This document shows, piece after piece, positions 62,283 to 64,000 of a DNA stretch of 64,000 nt. The translations under genes were made by a program, and so were the position numbers. Location of the stretch: assembly GCA_963797475.1 (NCBI GenBank), contig CAWCPR010000001.1, positions 620,001 to 684,000 of the forward strand, given 5' to 3'. Position 1 is the stretch's first letter; every line of letters begins with the position of its first letter. The notes beneath the pieces were generated by a model. That model had not been told where the DNA came from, searched no databases, and worked only from the letters and a program-made list of their open reading frames with translations. This stretch comes from CAWCPR01 sp963797475 (GTDB lineage: Bacteria > Chloroflexota > Anaerolineae > Anaerolineales > UBA4823).

Positions 62283-63092
62283 TCACGGCGAATCTTCTTT
62301 TGCAGCCTCTTTCCCGATCTTTGACTCAAAAACGTACCCCGTACCACGAACGTTTGCGATCCATTTTTCCCCGCCTGGGAAAACCGCAAGCTTTCGGCGC
62401 AAGCGACTGATTAATGGACGCAGCACTTCGGGAGCTTCCCAATCGGTCGCCTCATAACCTTGCACCAATAGAACCAGCTCCCTGTGCGATAACACCCTGC
62501 CGCGGTTTTCCAGCAAGACTTTAACCAGCTTGCCTTCGGTCGGCGTCATCGAAACGCGCAAGTCGCCACGCCAGATCTCGCGCCGCACTAAATCTACTGT
62601 GATCCCGTCTTCAATGTGGATAATTTCGTGGTCGTACCTTGAGGTAGGCCTAATTCCCTCCGCAATTTTCAACCGCTGTATTGAGTTGTCCAACTGCTCT
62701 AATAACAAGCGACGTTTTTGTTGTTCCGCTTTCTTAATCAAGGCTTGAGAAACGCTGCTTAAAAGGTCTCGAGTGTTGGCAGGCTTAAGGATGTAATCGT
62801 GCGCGCCATAGCGCAAAGCCTCAATGGCTGACTCAATTGAGCCATTGCCCGTTAATAGGATGATCTTGATGTGAGGGTAAGCCTGTACGGCGCAGCGCAT
62901 TACTCCTATCCCATCCATGCCGGGCATGATCAAATCAAGCAATATCAAATCGTAATTCTCTTGAGCCAATTTTTCCAGCGCCTGGTCCCCGCACGAAGCC
63001 GAATTTGTGTCATAACCTTCTAATTGTAAAATTTGTTCTAATGATTGGCGGATTTTTTCTTCATCATCGACCACCAGAATTTTAGCCTTCAT
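62283..63092 (-). CDS. Response regulator, receiver plus winged-helix
   Basis: 269 residues. REC domain: VDDEE at 8-12, Asp53 in LLDLIMPGMDG, LTGN with switch Thr, and Lys in LKPAN. A helical linker (about 120-160) leads to an OmpR/PhoB-type winged helix (about 165-258: VSMTPTEGKLVKVLLENRGR, LSRLRRKL-like and RGTGYVFE). A DNA-binding regulator, targets unknown. Its start overlaps the end of the kinase gene by 11 bp, so the two form a coupled pair transcribed toward the EamA gene. Confidence 0.88.
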   Translation of the reverse strand: MKAKILVVDDEEKIRQSLEQILQLEGYDTNSASCGDQALEKLAQENYDLILLDLIMPGMDGIGVMRCAVQAYPHIKIILLTGNGSIESAIEALRYGAHDYILKPANTRDLLSSVSQALIKKAEQQKRRLLLEQLDNSIQRLKIAEGIRPTSRYDHEIIHIEDGITVDLVRREIWRGDLRVSMTPTEGKLVKVLLENRGRVLSHRELVLLVQGYEATDWEAPEVLRPLISRLRRKLAVFPGGEKWIANVRGTGYVFESKIGKEAAKEDSP

Positions 63093-64000
63093 AAAGGTTC
63101 TCCTTTGGGAGAATGATTCTAAAGCAGGCCCCCTGCCCTTTTCCCTGAATCAGATTGATTGAGCCGCCGTGAGCCGAGACGATGCCATAACTGACTGCAA
63201 GCCCTAATCCCGTTCCATGTTCTTTTGTGCTCACAAAAGGCTCAAAAATTCTATCTTTTTCATTCTCCGGTATTCCCGGTCCAGTGTCTTCAATCAGGAT
63301 TTCCACACCAGGACTCGGATTATTCTCGTCCAGCCGGGCGCTTTGGAAAAATATCTCCCCGCCGTCCGGCATTGCTTCCATTGCATTAAGAATAAGGTTT
63401 ATAAAAACCTGCTGAATTTGATCCGCGACGACCATAACGTTTGGGATGTTTGGAGCCAACTTCTTGTGGAATTCAACCTTGTTTTTCTTCAGTTGAGCCG
63501 CTAACAAATCCTCAACATGGCTGATCAACCCATTGATATCTACCAGGCTAAGGTCTCGCGCGCCCGGGCGGTAAAATTCCAACATGCGTTGGACGACCGC
63601 CATTAATCGCTCCAGCTCGTCCTGGGCAACCTTAAGATAATTCTGGCGCTCCCGCACAGAAAGCTCTTTTCTCCCGGCAAGGTGCAGGCAGTTATGAAGC
63701 GATTGCAGCGGGTTATTGATCTCATGAGCGATCGAAGCCGTCAGACAACTCGCCGCGGCCATTTTCTCCACCCGGTTGAGCGCGTGCCGGGATTCCTCCA
63801 ACTGCTTCAAATTTAACCGTAAATCATGATATAAAGTTGCGTTCTCAAAGGCCTGGCCCATCTGCCGGGCCAGAATAGCGACCATTTCCAGGTCACCCTC
63901 ACGAAAATAAGTTTGTTCATTACGACGGCTGGCAAATAAGAGATAGCTGTTTTGTTTGTTGCTTACGAGAACGAAGATCAATGATCCCAAGGAGTGAGCT
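63082..64000 (-). CDS. Histidine kinase, C-terminal part (runs off window)
   Basis: The frame is open to the window edge; a TTG at 63990 is probably internal. The visible N-terminal portion (EQTYFREGDLEMVAILARQM then AFENATLY) looks like the end of a GAF domain, followed by a coiled coil. HisKA: SIAHEINNPLQSLHN with the phosphorylated His. HATPase: NLILNAMEAMPDGG (N box), EDTGPGIPE (G1), GTGLGLAVS (G2). NtrB/AtoS-like kinase. Paired with the response regulator it overlaps; the full sensor region lies outside the window. Confidence 0.87.
   Translation of the reverse strand, partial: AHSLGSLIFVLVSNKQNSYLLFASRRNEQTYFREGDLEMVAILARQMGQAFENATLYHDLRLNLKQLEESRHALNRVEKMAAASCLTASIAHEINNPLQSLHNCLHLAGRKELSVRERQNYLKVAQDELERLMAVVQRMLEFYRPGARDLSLVDINGLISHVEDLLAAQLKKNKVEFHKKLAPNIPNVMVVADQIQQVFINLILNAMEAMPDGGEIFFQSARLDENNPSPGVEILIEDTGPGIPENEKDRIFEPFVSTKEHGTGLGLAVSYGIVSAHGGSINLIQGKGQGACFRIILPKENLYEG

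Noticed and set aside
62268..62289. Hairpin between the convergent EamA and response-regulator genes
   Set aside because: Only a 6-bp stem with a long loop, overlapping the response-regulator stop codon; too weak to call a terminator.
1..64000. CRISPR arrays, transposases or prophage genes
   Set aside because: No regularly spaced repeats, no recombinase or phage-type proteins and no terminal inverted repeats were seen.

Overview
The window looks like a chromosomal segment of a Chloroflexota bacterium, most likely class Anaerolineae. This is inferred from gene content: a large GAF-domain sensory repertoire, secreted proteins ending in a short hydrophobic-basic tail, a membrane LuxR-Kelch regulator, and extensive glycosyltransferase loci. 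No rRNA or other phylogenetic marker is present, so the placement is an inference.

Layout. (1) 1-746: 5' part of a kdpD-type potassium sensor on the minus strand. (2) 1066-14413: first cell-surface polysaccharide locus, with a GT2, two GT-C-like membrane proteins, three GT4 enzymes, a PAPS-type sulfotransferase, a Wzx-like flippase, a pyruvyl-transferase family protein and a methyltransferase. (3) 14426-25034: cell-surface and regulatory genes: a lipoprotein, a four-repeat secreted protein with strong expression signals, a LuxR-TM-Kelch regulator, a very large secreted multidomain protein split by a frameshift, and a TPR membrane protein. The last two diverge from a promoter region built on an inverted repeat. 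(4) 25119-41082: second polysaccharide locus, with a flippase, an O-antigen ligase/polymerase, three GT4, two methyltransferases, a Wzz-like protein, WecB, an NDP-sugar epimerase, a WecG/TagA transferase, an initiating phosphoglycosyl transferase and a GT-C-like protein. (5) 41152-41223: tRNA-Gly(CCC). (6) 41244-42843: an alkaline-phosphatase-superfamily membrane protein split by a frameshift. (7) 42974-61238: a dense co-directional signalling cluster. (8) 61250-64000: an EamA transporter and a convergent two-component pair; the kinase runs off the window.

The most interesting part is the signalling cluster. Two stand-alone receiver proteins are followed by five membrane-bound GAF proteins that have no kinase or other output domain. 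Then come an orphan ParA ATPase, one hybrid histidine kinase, and a threonine-synthase-like PLP enzyme fused to a receiver domain. My reading, which is an inference, is a multi-input array: several kinase-less receptors feed one kinase, ParA positions the assembly, and the receivers and the PLP enzyme-receiver fusion are outputs. That would place a metabolic enzyme directly under phosphorelay control.

Three genes are interrupted by small indels: a tetranucleotide repeat, a GC-rich run and an A5 run. Each is open and clearly homologous on both sides of the break, so assembly or sequencing error and recent mutation are both possible.
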